Positions 35,088-44,901 of a stretch of 64,000 bases of DNA are shown here, one piece after another (position 1 is the first letter of the stretch; each line of letters starts with the position of its first letter). This DNA comes from Desulfobacula sp. GTDB lineage: Bacteria; Desulfobacterota; Desulfobacteria; Desulfobacterales; Desulfobacteraceae. The DNA lies in the NCBI GenBank assembly GCA_018645325.1, contig JABGOU010000004.1:1-64000 (forward strand), read 5' to 3'. Below the pieces are notes generated by a model. The model saw only the letters and a list, made by a program, of their open reading frames with translations, did no database searches and was not told the origin of the DNA. A program made the translations under genes and the position numbers.

Positions 35088-35129
35088 GTATTTGGGGAAA
35101 ATGTTAATATTAACATTTTCCCCAAATAC
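35088..35129. repeat. 42-base perfect palindrome
   Basis: Two perfect 21-base arms (beginning GTATTTGGGGAAAATGTTAA) meet with no loop. It lies 20 bases after the rhomboid stop and is preceded by GGGTCAGCTC, reminiscent of the REP-like elements here. It could end rhomboid transcription or be a mobile hairpin. Confidence 0.75.
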
Positions 35130-35259
35130 TGCAGATCTCTTTTCCTGTCTGTATTTTATTATTTTAAAATTTTTAGTTTCTTTTTACCTTAAAATGGTGT
35201 TAGAAAATATAGTCACCAAAATATTTACATGGCTGTTTTGCTCATCTGAAAAAATTGTA

Positions 35260-35291
35260 ATCTGTCTGTAACATTTCATTTTCAGACAGAT
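35260..35291. promoter_or_regulatory. inverted repeat in the livG leader
   Basis: ATCTGTCTG (35260-35268) and CAGACAGAT (35283-35291) are perfect complements 14 bases apart, directly before the first gene of the ABC operon. It may be an operator or a leader hairpin. Confidence 0.45.
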
Positions 35292-35313
35292 AAAAATGGT
35301 TTTAGGAACTAAG

Positions 35314-36102
35314 ATGAAAATTCTTTCCATTGAAAATATATCACTATCTTTTGGCGGTTTAAATGTATTGTCGGATGTCTCTTTTGATGTAAATAAGGGC
35401 GAAATATTTGCCATTATCGGACCCAATGGTGCAGGCAAGACTTCCATTTTGAATATTATCAGCGGTTTCTACGGCCCGGAAAAAGGAAAAGTTTTTTTCA
35501 ATGGCAAGGATCTAAGCCATATCCATGCAGACAAGAGAGCTGCACTTGGAATGGGCAGAACTTTCCAGAATATTGCTCTTTACCATGGCATGTCTGTGCT
35601 GGATAATATCAAGCTGGGTGCCCACACCCATTTAAAAACAGGCTTAATGTCCGGACTCTGGTATTGGGGAAAGGCTCACAAAGAAGAAATGGAACTGCGG
35701 AAAAAAATTGAAAAAGATATCATTGATTTTCTGGAAATTGAATCCATTCGGAAACAGCCTGTAAGCTCTCTTGCCTATGGTCTGCAAAAAAGGGTAGAGC
35801 TTGCCCGGGCTCTTGCCATGAGACCCAAGGTCCTTTTAATGGATGAACCTGTTGCCGGCATGAATGCCGAAGAAACAGAAGACATGGCAAGGTTTATCCT
35901 TGATATTAAAGAAGAGTATAATATCACAATTGTATTAATCGAGCATGACATGAAAATGATTATGGATATTTCTGACAGGGTTCTTGTCTTAAATTTCGGC
36001 AGAGCACTGACCCATGGCACACCAAAAGAGGTGCAAAAACATCCGGAGGTCATAGCAGCATATCTGGGTCAAAAAAAAGCTGAAACTATGGAGAAAGGAT
36101 AA
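35314..36102 (+). CDS. livG: branched-chain amino acid-type ABC transporter ATP-binding protein LivG
   Basis: 262 residues from the ATG at 35314 (AGGA six bases upstream); an ATG at 35296 would add MVLGTK. Walker A is GPNGAGKTS near 38, the signature region is SSLAYGLQKRVELARAL near 155 (degenerate LSYG-type as usual for LivG) and Walker B is VLLMDEPVAGMN. It powers import with LivH and LivM. Three bases separate it from livH. The linked acyl-CoA synthetase suggests that the system imports a carboxylic acid, perhaps aromatic or fatty, rather than leucine. Confidence 0.9.
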   Translation: MKILSIENISLSFGGLNVLSDVSFDVNKGEIFAIIGPNGAGKTSILNIISGFYGPEKGKVFFNGKDLSHIHADKRAALGMGRTFQNIALYHGMSVLDNIKLGAHTHLKTGLMSGLWYWGKAHKEEMELRKKIEKDIIDFLEIESIRKQPVSSLAYGLQKRVELARALAMRPKVLLMDEPVAGMNAEETEDMARFILDIKEEYNITIVLIEHDMKMIMDISDRVLVLNFGRALTHGTPKEVQKHPEVIAAYLGQKKAETMEKG

Positions 36103-36104
36103 AT

Positions 36105-36989
36105 ATGGACATCTTCCTGCAGCTTATTACCAGTGGTTTTTTAGTTGGGGGAATCTATGCTCTCATAGCCCTTGGTTTTGTTCTTATCTATAAGGCAACC
36201 AATATCATCAATTTTGCCACGGGTGAGTTCATGATGATAGGTGCCTATATTTTTTATTCTTTAATGGTATATTTAAAATTATCACCCTTTATCGGATTTC
36301 CCATTGTCATTATATGCGCCGCACTTTTAGGCTTTCTGGTTGAACGCCTTATTTTAAGACATATGCTGGGGCAGCCCAATATAAGTATTATCATGGTAAC
36401 CATAGGTCTTGGTTCCATTTTGCTCGGGCTTGCAGAAATCATATGGGGATCAAGCTTTAGAAGCTTTCCACCTCTTTTTCCAAGAAAACCCATAATTTTA
36501 GGGGAAATAGTTCTGCGGTCAAATCTTTTTTACGGATTTTTAATGGCCATGGTCGTGGTGGTAGTCTTTTTACTTCTTTTCAAATACGCAAAAGTCGGGG
36601 TGGCCATGCGTGCCACAGCTAATGATCAAATGGCTGCTTTTTCCATGGGGATAAACGTCAAAACCATGTTTACAATTTCCTGGGCCTTTGGAGCCATAGC
36701 TGCATCATTGGGCGGAATCATCATTGGAAATATCGGTGGTGTCCAGCCTACCCTTGGGCATATCGGGTTAAAAATATTTCCCATTGTGATCCTGGGGGGT
36801 CTGGATTCCATTATCGGGGCTGTGCTTGGCGGATTTATAGTGGGCATTGTGGAAAACCTGGCAGGGGGATATCTGGATCCGTATTTTCATGGAGGAGTCA
36901 AGGACCTTGCCCCCTTTGTTGTTCTGATTTTTATCCTCTTGATAAAACCCCATGGCCTTTTCGGTACAAAAGAAATCGAACGGCTTTAG
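36105..36989 (+). CDS. livH: ABC transporter permease LivH
   Basis: 294 residues with about eight hydrophobic segments. The family beginning GFLVGGIYALIALGFVLIYKATNIINFATGEF and the late loop GLDSIIGAVLGGFIVGIVE are clear; the latter contacts the ATPase. It forms the membrane channel with LivM. It lies between livG and livM with spacings of 2 and 18 bases. Confidence 0.9.
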   Translation: MDIFLQLITSGFLVGGIYALIALGFVLIYKATNIINFATGEFMMIGAYIFYSLMVYLKLSPFIGFPIVIICAALLGFLVERLILRHMLGQPNISIIMVTIGLGSILLGLAEIIWGSSFRSFPPLFPRKPIILGEIVLRSNLFYGFLMAMVVVVVFLLLFKYAKVGVAMRATANDQMAAFSMGINVKTMFTISWAFGAIAASLGGIIIGNIGGVQPTLGHIGLKIFPIVILGGLDSIIGAVLGGFIVGIVENLAGGYLDPYFHGGVKDLAPFVVLIFILLIKPHGLFGTKEIERL

Positions 36990-37007
36990 CAATAAGGTAT
37001 AATATTT

Positions 37008-38051
37008 ATGCACATTGGAGACTTTAAGGAAACATATTCGTCAGACCAGGCTGTTTTTATAAATGCCACCTCCCGTTTCTGGCTGGGTGTTTTATTTGCA
37101 GTGCTGTTCCTCTTTCCATTTGTGGCAGGGGATTATCTTCTTTTCATGGCCAATCTTGCCGGTATTACCATCATTGGAGCTGTGGGTTTGAATATTCTCA
37201 CAGGCTTTACAGGATTGATATCTCTGGGTCATGCAGCTTTCATAGGAGTTGGGGGGTATACTGCTGCTATTTTATCCACCCGTTTTGATCTGCCTTTTCT
37301 TTTATGCCTTCCTTTATCCGGTCTAATGGCGGCTTTTTTCGGCATCATTGTAGGGGGACCCTCCCTGCGCCTTAAGGGCTTATATCTCTGCATTGCCACC
37401 CTGGCTGCCCAGTTGATCCTTGAATTTGTTTTTGTCCATTGGGAATCATTAACCGGGGGAATCCGGGGCATGAATATTTCTCCGCCTCAAATTTTCGGTT
37501 ATGTTCTTGACAATGATTTTAAATTTTATTTTGTGACACTCGTCATGGTCATTTTGTGTGTGACTTTTGCCCGAAACCTTTTTAGAACAAGGGTTGGCCG
37601 GGCATTTATTGCCATAAGAGACCGGGACATTTCAGCGGAACTTATGGGCATCAACCTTTTGCAATATAAAACCTATGCTTTTGCCTTAAGTTCATTCATG
37701 GCAGGGATTTCCGGATGCCTATGGGTAAATTTCTTAAAAACAGTGACCCCGGAACATTTTCCCTTAATGGAAAGTGTTCGGTACCTGGCAATGGTTATTG
37801 TTGGCGGCATGGGGAGTATCTTAGGTTCCATTTTAGGTGCCATCTTCATGACTATTGTACCTGAGTTAATCAGCACTTTCCTTGGATTTTTAGTCAATAT
37901 TTTCCCAACAGCAATGAGTTTTTTATTTCCGCTGCAGCAGGTGATTTTTGGATTATTGATTGTTATATTCCTTGTTTTTGAGCCCCATGGCCTGGCTGAA
38001 ATCTGGAGGCGAATTAAAAATTATTTTCATTTGTGGCCCTTTGAACATTAG
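37008..38051 (+). CDS. livM: ABC transporter permease LivM
   Basis: 347 residues, about ten hydrophobic segments. LivM features are AVGLNILTGFTGLISLGHAAF near residue 65, a GLYLCIATLAAQLI segment and the ATPase-contact loop VGGMGSILGSILGAIF near 268. It pairs with LivH. A 107-base gap to the binding-protein gene follows, with no strong terminator seen. Confidence 0.9.
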   Translation: MHIGDFKETYSSDQAVFINATSRFWLGVLFAVLFLFPFVAGDYLLFMANLAGITIIGAVGLNILTGFTGLISLGHAAFIGVGGYTAAILSTRFDLPFLLCLPLSGLMAAFFGIIVGGPSLRLKGLYLCIATLAAQLILEFVFVHWESLTGGIRGMNISPPQIFGYVLDNDFKFYFVTLVMVILCVTFARNLFRTRVGRAFIAIRDRDISAELMGINLLQYKTYAFALSSFMAGISGCLWVNFLKTVTPEHFPLMESVRYLAMVIVGGMGSILGSILGAIFMTIVPELISTFLGFLVNIFPTAMSFLFPLQQVIFGLLIVIFLVFEPHGLAEIWRRIKNYFHLWPFEH

Positions 38052-38164
38052 GTATACACTTTTTGTATTCATTTAAAGGCCTTTAACAGGAACAAGTTTT
38101 ATGTATTTTAAAATTGCATGGACATAAAGCGTTTAACCCACAAACCAATTAAAAAGGAGTGATC

Positions 38165-39346
38165 ATGAAAAAACGTATCGTTTCAACCCTGGTTCTGGTT
38201 TTATCGTTGTTATTATGTATGGGTGTATCATTTGCCGGCGAGGTAATCAAAGTTGGTGCAGGACAGCCTATTACAGGCCGGTTTGCCTTTGCAGGCAAAC
38301 ATATACATCAGGGCCTTATGGACTCATTGGATTATGCCAATGAACAAGGCGGTGTAGGTGGAATGAACTTTAAATATATTTATGAAGACACTGGATATGA
38401 TCTCAAACGAGCCATTGCTTCTTTTAAAAAAATAATGGCCCAGGATAATCCTGTTATGATGTATGGCGAGTCCACAGGGGTTGGCAAAGCCATGGCCCCG
38501 GAAATAAACTCCCGCTATCATGTGGTCTATGGGTCCACCAGTTTTTCAGAGGAGCTTGCTGACAGGCAGAAAAACCCCTATACCTTTGTGAGCGGCCCTA
38601 CATATGCCCAACAGTTTGGAGTTCTATTAAAATATATTGCAGGACAGCCCAAGAAAAACAATAAACCCCACAGGGTGGCTTTTTTTTACAGTGACACGGA
38701 ATTTGGCCGGGATCCTATCCCCTTTGCCCGTAAACTTGCCAAGGAATTAGGGATTGAGGTTGTGGCCGAAGAGGTGACCAAGGTCGGGGCTGTGGACATT
38801 ACAAGCCAGCTTCTTGACCTGAAACGCAATAAACCTGATTATTGTATTTTCCAGGGATATGTGGTTCCACCCATCCCTGAAGTCATTAGAGGTGCAAAGG
38901 ACTTTGGTCTTGATATCAAATTTATGGGAACCTTCTGGGCCATGACCAAAATGCTTCTGGACAAATTGGGTCCGGATGGAGAAGGGTACATGGGAGTTTC
39001 CCCATATTCCTATTGGTACATGGATGAAGTTCCCATGATCCAGGCCATGCATGCCTATTCAAAAAAACATCATCCAGACGTAGCCTATCGTCCCAGTTCC
39101 TATATGCAGGGGTGGTTCACGGGTATGATATATGTAAAACTGGCCAAATTGTGCCATGAAGCAGGCTTGCCCATTACGGGTGAAAACCTTAAAAACATGA
39201 TTCCCAAGGTACAAAATTGGGATACAGGCGGTTTGAACGGTGTGGTAAGCTTTGCTAACTCAAATGCCACTGCCACAGGAAAAGTTTACAAAGCCCAGGG
39301 GGGAAAATTTGTAGCCGTTTCTGACTGGATCAAGCTGGACGAGTAA
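38165..39346 (+). CDS. periplasmic substrate-binding protein (LivK/Peripla_BP_6 family)
   Basis: 393 residues from the ATG at 38165, which follows AAGGAG; a GTG at 38159 is less likely. A signal peptide is evident (KKR, hydrophobic core, cleavage after SFA near 22). The mature protein begins EVIKVGAGQPITGRFAFAG and has the two-lobe type I periplasmic fold. Its sequence (long, MNFKYIYEDTGYD, WDTGGLNG) is closer to binding proteins for aromatic or other organic acids than to leucine-binding LivJ, supporting an organic acid substrate. It is followed by a REP-like hairpin. Confidence 0.85.
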   Translation: MKKRIVSTLVLVLSLLLCMGVSFAGEVIKVGAGQPITGRFAFAGKHIHQGLMDSLDYANEQGGVGGMNFKYIYEDTGYDLKRAIASFKKIMAQDNPVMMYGESTGVGKAMAPEINSRYHVVYGSTSFSEELADRQKNPYTFVSGPTYAQQFGVLLKYIAGQPKKNNKPHRVAFFYSDTEFGRDPIPFARKLAKELGIEVVAEEVTKVGAVDITSQLLDLKRNKPDYCIFQGYVVPPIPEVIRGAKDFGLDIKFMGTFWAMTKMLLDKLGPDGEGYMGVSPYSYWYMDEVPMIQAMHAYSKKHHPDVAYRPSSYMQGWFTGMIYVKLAKLCHEAGLPITGENLKNMIPKVQNWDTGGLNGVVSFANSNATATGKVYKAQGGKFVAVSDWIKLDE

Positions 39347-39374
39347 AAATAAATACCCCATACTAAGTGTAGTC

Positions 39375-39436
39375 GGGGTCAGGCTTGCGTAGTTGCGTTT
39401 ATTGAGCAATAAACGCAACTACGAAAGCCTGACCCC
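39375..39436. repeat. REP-like palindrome, copy 2
   Basis: Two 29-base arms beginning GGGGTCAGGCTTGCGTAGTT with one mismatch flank a GAGC loop. It is the same element as at 11858-11919 and is again inside an operon, between the binding-protein and livF genes. A downstream 8-base inverted repeat GATACATC / GATGTATC (39466-39487) also precedes livF. Confidence 0.8.
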
Positions 39437-39542
39437 ACTCATGACCCCACTCACGAAAATATTGAGATACATCAATTTGGATGTATCATTTGGATGCACA
39501 AATTTGACGTATCACGGGGTTTGAAACAACAGGAGGACTTAA

Positions 39543-40346
39543 GTGTCGGCTATTCTTGAAGTGAACAATTTAGAAGTGCTCTACAATAATATCATCCTGG
39601 TATTAAAAGGACTTTCCCTTAAGGTGGAAAAAGGTTCTATTGTGGCATTGCTCGGCTCCAACGGTGCGGGCAAGTCCACTACATTGAAAGCCATCAGCGG
39701 ATTTTTACCCCTGGAGGACGGAGCTATCACTGATGGAAACATTTATTACAAGGGAGAATCTATAACCCGCCTGACTCCCCACAAAATTGTGAAAAAGGGT
39801 ATTTTTCAAGTCATGGAGGGCCGCCGTGTTTTTGAAGACTTAAGCGTTGAAGAAAATCTGATCTGTGGAGCCTACACACAAAAAAGCCGTACACAAATCG
39901 CCCGGGACCTGGATAAGTGCTTTGAATATTTTCCCATATTAAAACGAAGTTACAAACGACTGGCAGGGTATCTGAGCGGCGGAGAACAGCAGATGCTTGT
40001 CATAAGCCGTGCACTTTTAGCAACCCCTACCCTGATGATGCTGGACGAACCTTCCATGGGTCTTGCGCCCATGCTGGTGGAAGAAATCTTTGAGATCATA
40101 CAAAAAATAAACACTAATGAGGGGACTGCTATTCTGCTGGTGGAGCAGAATGCACAGATGGCGCTTGGAATCAGTGATAAAGGGTATATTATGGAAACAG
40201 GCAGGATTGTATTGGACGGGCCTGTGGATCTCTTACTGGGAGACAGAGATGTCCAGGAATTTTACCTTGGCATGGGAGATGGAAAGGATGCTGTAAGCTA
40301 CCGCAATGTAAAGCATTACAAGCGGAGGAAAAGATGGCTGAGCTGA
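39543..40346 (+). CDS. livF: ABC transporter ATP-binding protein LivF
   Basis: 267 residues from GTG, with AGGAGG eight bases upstream. Walker A is GSNGAGKST near 39, signature LSGGEQQMLVISRAL near 142, Walker B LMMLDEPSMGLAP. The C-terminus has an additional basic tail (NVKHYKRRKRW). It is the second ATPase of the importer. The last 13 bases overlap the acyl-CoA synthetase gene, strong evidence that uptake and CoA activation are coupled. Confidence 0.9.
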   Translation: MSAILEVNNLEVLYNNIILVLKGLSLKVEKGSIVALLGSNGAGKSTTLKAISGFLPLEDGAITDGNIYYKGESITRLTPHKIVKKGIFQVMEGRRVFEDLSVEENLICGAYTQKSRTQIARDLDKCFEYFPILKRSYKRLAGYLSGGEQQMLVISRALLATPTLMMLDEPSMGLAPMLVEEIFEIIQKINTNEGTAILLVEQNAQMALGISDKGYIMETGRIVLDGPVDLLLGDRDVQEFYLGMGDGKDAVSYRNVKHYKRRKRWLS

Positions 40347-42145
40347 TAAATAAAACACTGCCCCAGATCTTTCTGGACCGGGTGGCCAAATGTGGTGACC
40401 AGGTGGCCTTACGAGAAAAGGATTTCGGGATCTGGCAGCGCATTACCTGGGATCAGTATCTTAACCATGTTAAGCATTTTGCCCTTGGGCTTGTGACCCT
40501 TGGTTTTCAAAGAGGGAACCATCTGGCCATTATCAGTGAGAATTGTAAGGAATGGCTTTATGCAGATCTTGCATGCATAAGTCTGGGGGGTGTCACTTTA
40601 GGAGTCTACCCAACAAGTCCTTATCCTGAAGTCAAATATGTGGTAAACCATTCAGATTCAGTCTTTATTGTATGTGAAGACCAGGAGCAGACAGACAAAA
40701 TCCTTGAGGTAATAGATGATCTGCCCCTGTTGAAAAAAATCATTGTAAAAGACATGAAAGGCCTGCGCAAATATCCAAAAGATCGCATCGTTTCTTTCAA
40801 AGAAGTTGAAGAACTTGGCAGGCAATTGTCAAAGAAAAGTCCCAGCCTTTATCTGGAAGAAGTCAATAAAGGAAATTCTGAAGATATTTGTATCATGATC
40901 TACACCTCGGGCACCACAGGCCCACCCAAAGGTGCCATGGTTACTCACCAGAATATAGAGGCCACTGCCTGGGCTTCTGCCGATGCCATGGAGGTGAGTC
41001 AAAAGGATACAGTTGTCTCCTATCTGCCCCTGTGCCATGTAGCAGAACAGATTTTCAGTTTGTACCTGCCTTTGTTTGTGGGTAATACTGTTAATTTTGC
41101 AGAAAGTATTGCCACGATCCAGGAGGATTTAAGAGAAATTGCTCCAACCGTATTCTTAGGTGTACCCAGGATCTGGGAAAAGCTGCACAGCTCAATTACC
41201 ATCAAGATTCAGGACTCCAGCCGTTTAAAAAGAATGTTCTTTGATCGTTGCATGTCCATTGGCTATAAGGTAGCCAATCTACGTCTTGACAAAAAAAAGA
41301 TAAGTTTGGGCTTAAAACTATCCTGGTGGGTTGGATACTGGCTGATATTCAGGGCCCTGCAAAATTACGTGGGTCTTCGAAAGGTCAGGATATGCCTGTC
41401 TGCCGCAGCCAAAGTCAGCCCTGAGGAACTTTTGTTTTTCCATGCCACAGGTATTTTGGTCAAGGAGGGATATGGAATGACGGAATGTACGGGACTTTCC
41501 TTTATTCACATGGGAAATGACATAAAGCTTGGCACTGTGGGAAAGCCAATCTCCTGTATTGAGTATAAACTGGCTCCAGACGGAGAATTAATGAAAAAAG
41601 GTCCCAGCATCTTTAAAGGGTATTACAAAAACCCGGAAGCCACAGCCAGAACCATCATCAATGACTGGCTTATGACCGAAGATATTGCCACCGTGGACAA
41701 AGACGGGCATGTCTCCATTGTGGACCGCAAAAAAGACATCCTCATAACATCAGGCGGTAAAAACATTGCACCGTCCCTGATCGAAAACGAGCTCAAGGTC
41801 AGCCCTTATATCAAGGAGGCTATCGTGCTGGGGGATGGGAAAAAATTTGTATCCGCCCTGATCCAGATTGATTTTGAAAACGTGGGTAAATGGGCCAGCA
41901 ACAGCCAGATTGCTTACACGACCTTTAAATCATTGTCCTTGATACCGCAAGTTATTACCTTAATTCAAGAGGCGGTCGACACTGTTAATGCCAAATTTTC
42001 CAGGGTTGAAAATATCAGAAAATTTTTGCTTCTCACCAAAGAACTGGACCATGATGATGATGAAATGACTGCCACAATGAAAGTCAGGAGAGCCACTATT
42101 TATAAAAAATTTGCTAAAGAAATTGAATCTATTTATAGTACCTGA
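40334..42145 (+). CDS. long-chain-type acyl-CoA synthetase (AMP-forming)
   Basis: 603 residues of the ANL superfamily, closest in shape to FadD15-type synthetases. Motifs: P-loop IYTSGTTGPPKGAM near 182, YGMTECTG near 380, and the hinge region IVDRKKDILITSGGKN near 470. It converts a carboxylic acid, ATP and CoA into acyl-CoA, AMP and pyrophosphate, so it should trap the acid imported by the ABC system encoded just upstream. Chain length or aromatic preference cannot be read from sequence alone. Confidence 0.88.
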   Translation: MAELINKTLPQIFLDRVAKCGDQVALREKDFGIWQRITWDQYLNHVKHFALGLVTLGFQRGNHLAIISENCKEWLYADLACISLGGVTLGVYPTSPYPEVKYVVNHSDSVFIVCEDQEQTDKILEVIDDLPLLKKIIVKDMKGLRKYPKDRIVSFKEVEELGRQLSKKSPSLYLEEVNKGNSEDICIMIYTSGTTGPPKGAMVTHQNIEATAWASADAMEVSQKDTVVSYLPLCHVAEQIFSLYLPLFVGNTVNFAESIATIQEDLREIAPTVFLGVPRIWEKLHSSITIKIQDSSRLKRMFFDRCMSIGYKVANLRLDKKKISLGLKLSWWVGYWLIFRALQNYVGLRKVRICLSAAAKVSPEELLFFHATGILVKEGYGMTECTGLSFIHMGNDIKLGTVGKPISCIEYKLAPDGELMKKGPSIFKGYYKNPEATARTIINDWLMTEDIATVDKDGHVSIVDRKKDILITSGGKNIAPSLIENELKVSPYIKEAIVLGDGKKFVSALIQIDFENVGKWASNSQIAYTTFKSLSLIPQVITLIQEAVDTVNAKFSRVENIRKFLLLTKELDHDDDEMTATMKVRRATIYKKFAKEIESIYST

Positions 42146-42409
42146 CCGAAAACCTGAAATTTTTTTGTGGGTACAAGGCTTGCAGAAATTATACGTATTC
42201 AGCCTTTGATGCAACAAAGTAGATGGGCCCAAAAACAAGCAATTTCGTTCAAGTTATAAACTTTGCAGTCCTTAGTCATCATTTCGCCATGCATACATTT
42301 GCCAAAATCTAAAAATTTGTTTGATTCCTTTTTTTAAAATTCTATAATATGATAGTTTTTTTTAAATTGATTTTTACACAAGCGGTATAGATAAAAATTG
42401 GAGGAAGAT

Positions 42410-44884
42410 ATGGAAAGAACGATTCCAAATATTTTGATCATAGGGGGAGGTGTTGCCGGAATGGCTGCCGCCATAGCCCTTGCTGATCAGGATGTTGTTG
42501 TATACCTTGTAGAAAAAGAAAATGGCCCTGGCGGGCAGGCGGCCAAGTGGGCCTGTATGGCGACGGACACCTGCGAAAACTGCGGTGCCTGCCTCAGCAT
42601 TGAAATGGCAGATCAGGTTAAAAAACAGAAAAATCTTATTTTACATCTCAATACCAGTGTTAAAAACCTTAATAAAAAAGGACAGGGGTATGAAATGGTT
42701 TTAGAAAATAAAATATCCTTTTTTGTGGAAAAAATTATCATGGCAACGGGATTTTCACCCTTTAATCCTGTTCAGATAAATTCCCTTCACTATGATGCGT
42801 ATAAAAATGTCATTACCACTGCTGATTTGAACACCCTTTTAAAAGATGAAACGCTTTCCCGATATTTTAATCAAAAGCCTAATCCGAAAATTGCCTTTAT
42901 CCAGTGTGTGGGCTCCAGAAACCGTGAGCAGGGTGCTGATTATTGTTCCCAGGTATGCTGCAAGATATCCCTGCGCCACGCCAACAAGCTTATCCATCTT
43001 TATCCCGAGTCTGACATCACTCTCTTTTACATGGATCTCCAGATTATCGGCAAAGAGATAAGGCCCCTTTTTCAAAGTCTTTCCAAAAATATTGAACTGA
43101 CTCAAGGGGTGCCTGCAGAGATCCTTGAAAACAGTCAGACAAATATGCTGACCCTTGTATCAGAAGACAAAGAAACCCTGTCCAGAGTTTCCAAGGCCTT
43201 TGACCTCATCGTTCTCTCTGTTGGCATGCAGCCCTCCCAGACCCTTGAAGCCACGGCCGACCTGCTTGATCTGGAACCCAATTCCTGGGGATTTTTCAAT
43301 ACCGTCCCAGGGGTTCCTTTAAAAGACGTAGTGGTTGCAGGATGTGCCCATGGCCCCAAAAATATCCTTTCCTCACAACAGGATGGAAGGATTGCAGCGG
43401 CCAAAGTTGTTGAAGACCTTGGGTTGAACATAAAAAAGAAAAAAGGCATTGCCATATTTGGAGAAGGGGTGCAGGCAGATCAGACAGCCCTTTCAATTTC
43501 TTCAAAAGGCTATCCAACCTATCTGTTCGGACCGGGCACAACGCTTTCAGAGGATACGGCTGTCACAGTTTTAAATAAGAGCCGGATGATTTCTCTCAGT
43601 GGTACGGCCGGCAATTTTTCACTCTATTATGAATCGAAAAATAAAAAGCAAACACTTACCTGTACAGCTATTATTGCGGCATTTGAACCCAAACAAACAC
43701 TAAACAGGCTGAACAGTCTCAAAAATCCCTGCTTAAGCCTTGATGCGTTCTCAGAGCTGATTGAAAAAACGCCGAATGCATGCCCGGATGAAACGGCCAT
43801 CCTGCTGGACTATTTTGGCCCTGAGTTTAAATCCTTTGCAGGTCTTGCCTTAAAAACCGCTGTCAAGGCAAAGGCGCTGGGAAAAAACATTTCCATCATC
43901 ATGAACAAAATGCTGGTTTATGGTGCATTGGGCCAGCGCCACTATGATGAGGCAAGACAAAAAAATGTTGATTTTTTCAGATTTGAGACCAGTGAAGATT
44001 TAAAATTTAAGGATTCAGGCAATGGATTTTTAATTAAACTCAAAGAGGCGACACTGCCGTTCATTGAACTGGATCTCCATTGTGACTGCCTTGTCCTGCC
44101 GCCTAGTCTATCACCGGCAAGAGGATTTAAAGATGCAGCTGCACTCCTGGGCCAGACCCTTGACAGGGAAGGATTTTTGCAATCCGCCAACACACGTCAC
44201 GGCCTTACCCAATCCCCCAGAAAGGGCATCTTTTTTGCCGGCACCTGCCATGATGAGGCAGACCCGGATGACCTGAACACTGAAATCGATGAAATTTTAT
44301 CCGTATTTTCCACAACCCACTTTGATCTGCCAAAGATTGATACTGGCGTTGAAATTAATCAAAAAATGTGCGCCCAGTGCCTGACCTGTATCCGGATCTG
44401 CCCGCATTCGGCCATTATAATGAATGAAAAAAACAGGCCCCAGATCATACCGGATGCTTGCTTTTCATGCCATCTTTGTGTGTCAAACTGCCCGGCCTAT
44501 GCCATTGAATCAAAAACACTGACCAATGATCAGATTGCCCGAAAAATTAAAAAGGACACTGTAACGATCCTGGCCTGTGAACGCTCGGCTGCCCTTGCTG
44601 CAGGGCCACTTACACTGCCGGATCGCATCAGTTTGATTGAAATTCCCTGTGCCTGCAGAGCCAGCAGCGATGTGATTCTCAAAGCCCTTTTAAACGGCGC
44701 ATCAAAAGTCATTATCAGTGGTTGCCATTCTGAGAACTGCAGATCCCTTAAAGGAAGCAATGTAGCCGATTCAAGTGTAAGACAGGTGCTCAGTATTCCG
44801 GGAGTAGAATCCTCAAAAGTGATATGGGAACCCATTGCTGCCAATGAAACTAAAAAATTCGAACAAATTATTTCCAAAGCGTAA
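42410..44884 (+). CDS. HdrA-like flavoprotein with C-terminal MvhD-like domain
   Basis: 824 residues from the ATG at 42410 (GGAGG at 42400-42404; the TTG at 42398 is part of that site). FAD loop GGGVAGMAAAIALA near 13; a modified cluster site TDTCENCGACLSIEMA in place of the NDCxMC of other HdrA proteins; CVGSRNREQGADYCSQVCC; a second, weaker Rossmann-like region; a two-cluster ferredoxin (CAQCLTCIRICP, CFSCHLCVSNCP) near 660; and from about 715 an MvhD-like domain (IPCACRASSD, SGCHSENC). HdrA plus MvhD in one chain, followed by HdrCB, forms a compact electron-transfer unit, perhaps serving oxidation of the activated acid. Confidence 0.82.
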   Translation: MERTIPNILIIGGGVAGMAAAIALADQDVVVYLVEKENGPGGQAAKWACMATDTCENCGACLSIEMADQVKKQKNLILHLNTSVKNLNKKGQGYEMVLENKISFFVEKIIMATGFSPFNPVQINSLHYDAYKNVITTADLNTLLKDETLSRYFNQKPNPKIAFIQCVGSRNREQGADYCSQVCCKISLRHANKLIHLYPESDITLFYMDLQIIGKEIRPLFQSLSKNIELTQGVPAEILENSQTNMLTLVSEDKETLSRVSKAFDLIVLSVGMQPSQTLEATADLLDLEPNSWGFFNTVPGVPLKDVVVAGCAHGPKNILSSQQDGRIAAAKVVEDLGLNIKKKKGIAIFGEGVQADQTALSISSKGYPTYLFGPGTTLSEDTAVTVLNKSRMISLSGTAGNFSLYYESKNKKQTLTCTAIIAAFEPKQTLNRLNSLKNPCLSLDAFSELIEKTPNACPDETAILLDYFGPEFKSFAGLALKTAVKAKALGKNISIIMNKMLVYGALGQRHYDEARQKNVDFFRFETSEDLKFKDSGNGFLIKLKEATLPFIELDLHCDCLVLPPSLSPARGFKDAAALLGQTLDREGFLQSANTRHGLTQSPRKGIFFAGTCHDEADPDDLNTEIDEILSVFSTTHFDLPKIDTGVEINQKMCAQCLTCIRICPHSAIIMNEKNRPQIIPDACFSCHLCVSNCPAYAIESKTLTNDQIARKIKKDTVTILACERSAALAAGPLTLPDRISLIEIPCACRASSDVILKALLNGASKVIISGCHSENCRSLKGSNVADSSVRQVLSIPGVESSKVIWEPIAANETKKFEQIISKA

Positions 44885-44901
44885 GGATAAAGGAAAAAAA
44901 T

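Noticed and set aside
35088..35129. Riboswitch or CRISPR repeat
   Set aside because: It is a single loopless palindrome without spacers or conserved aptamer features.
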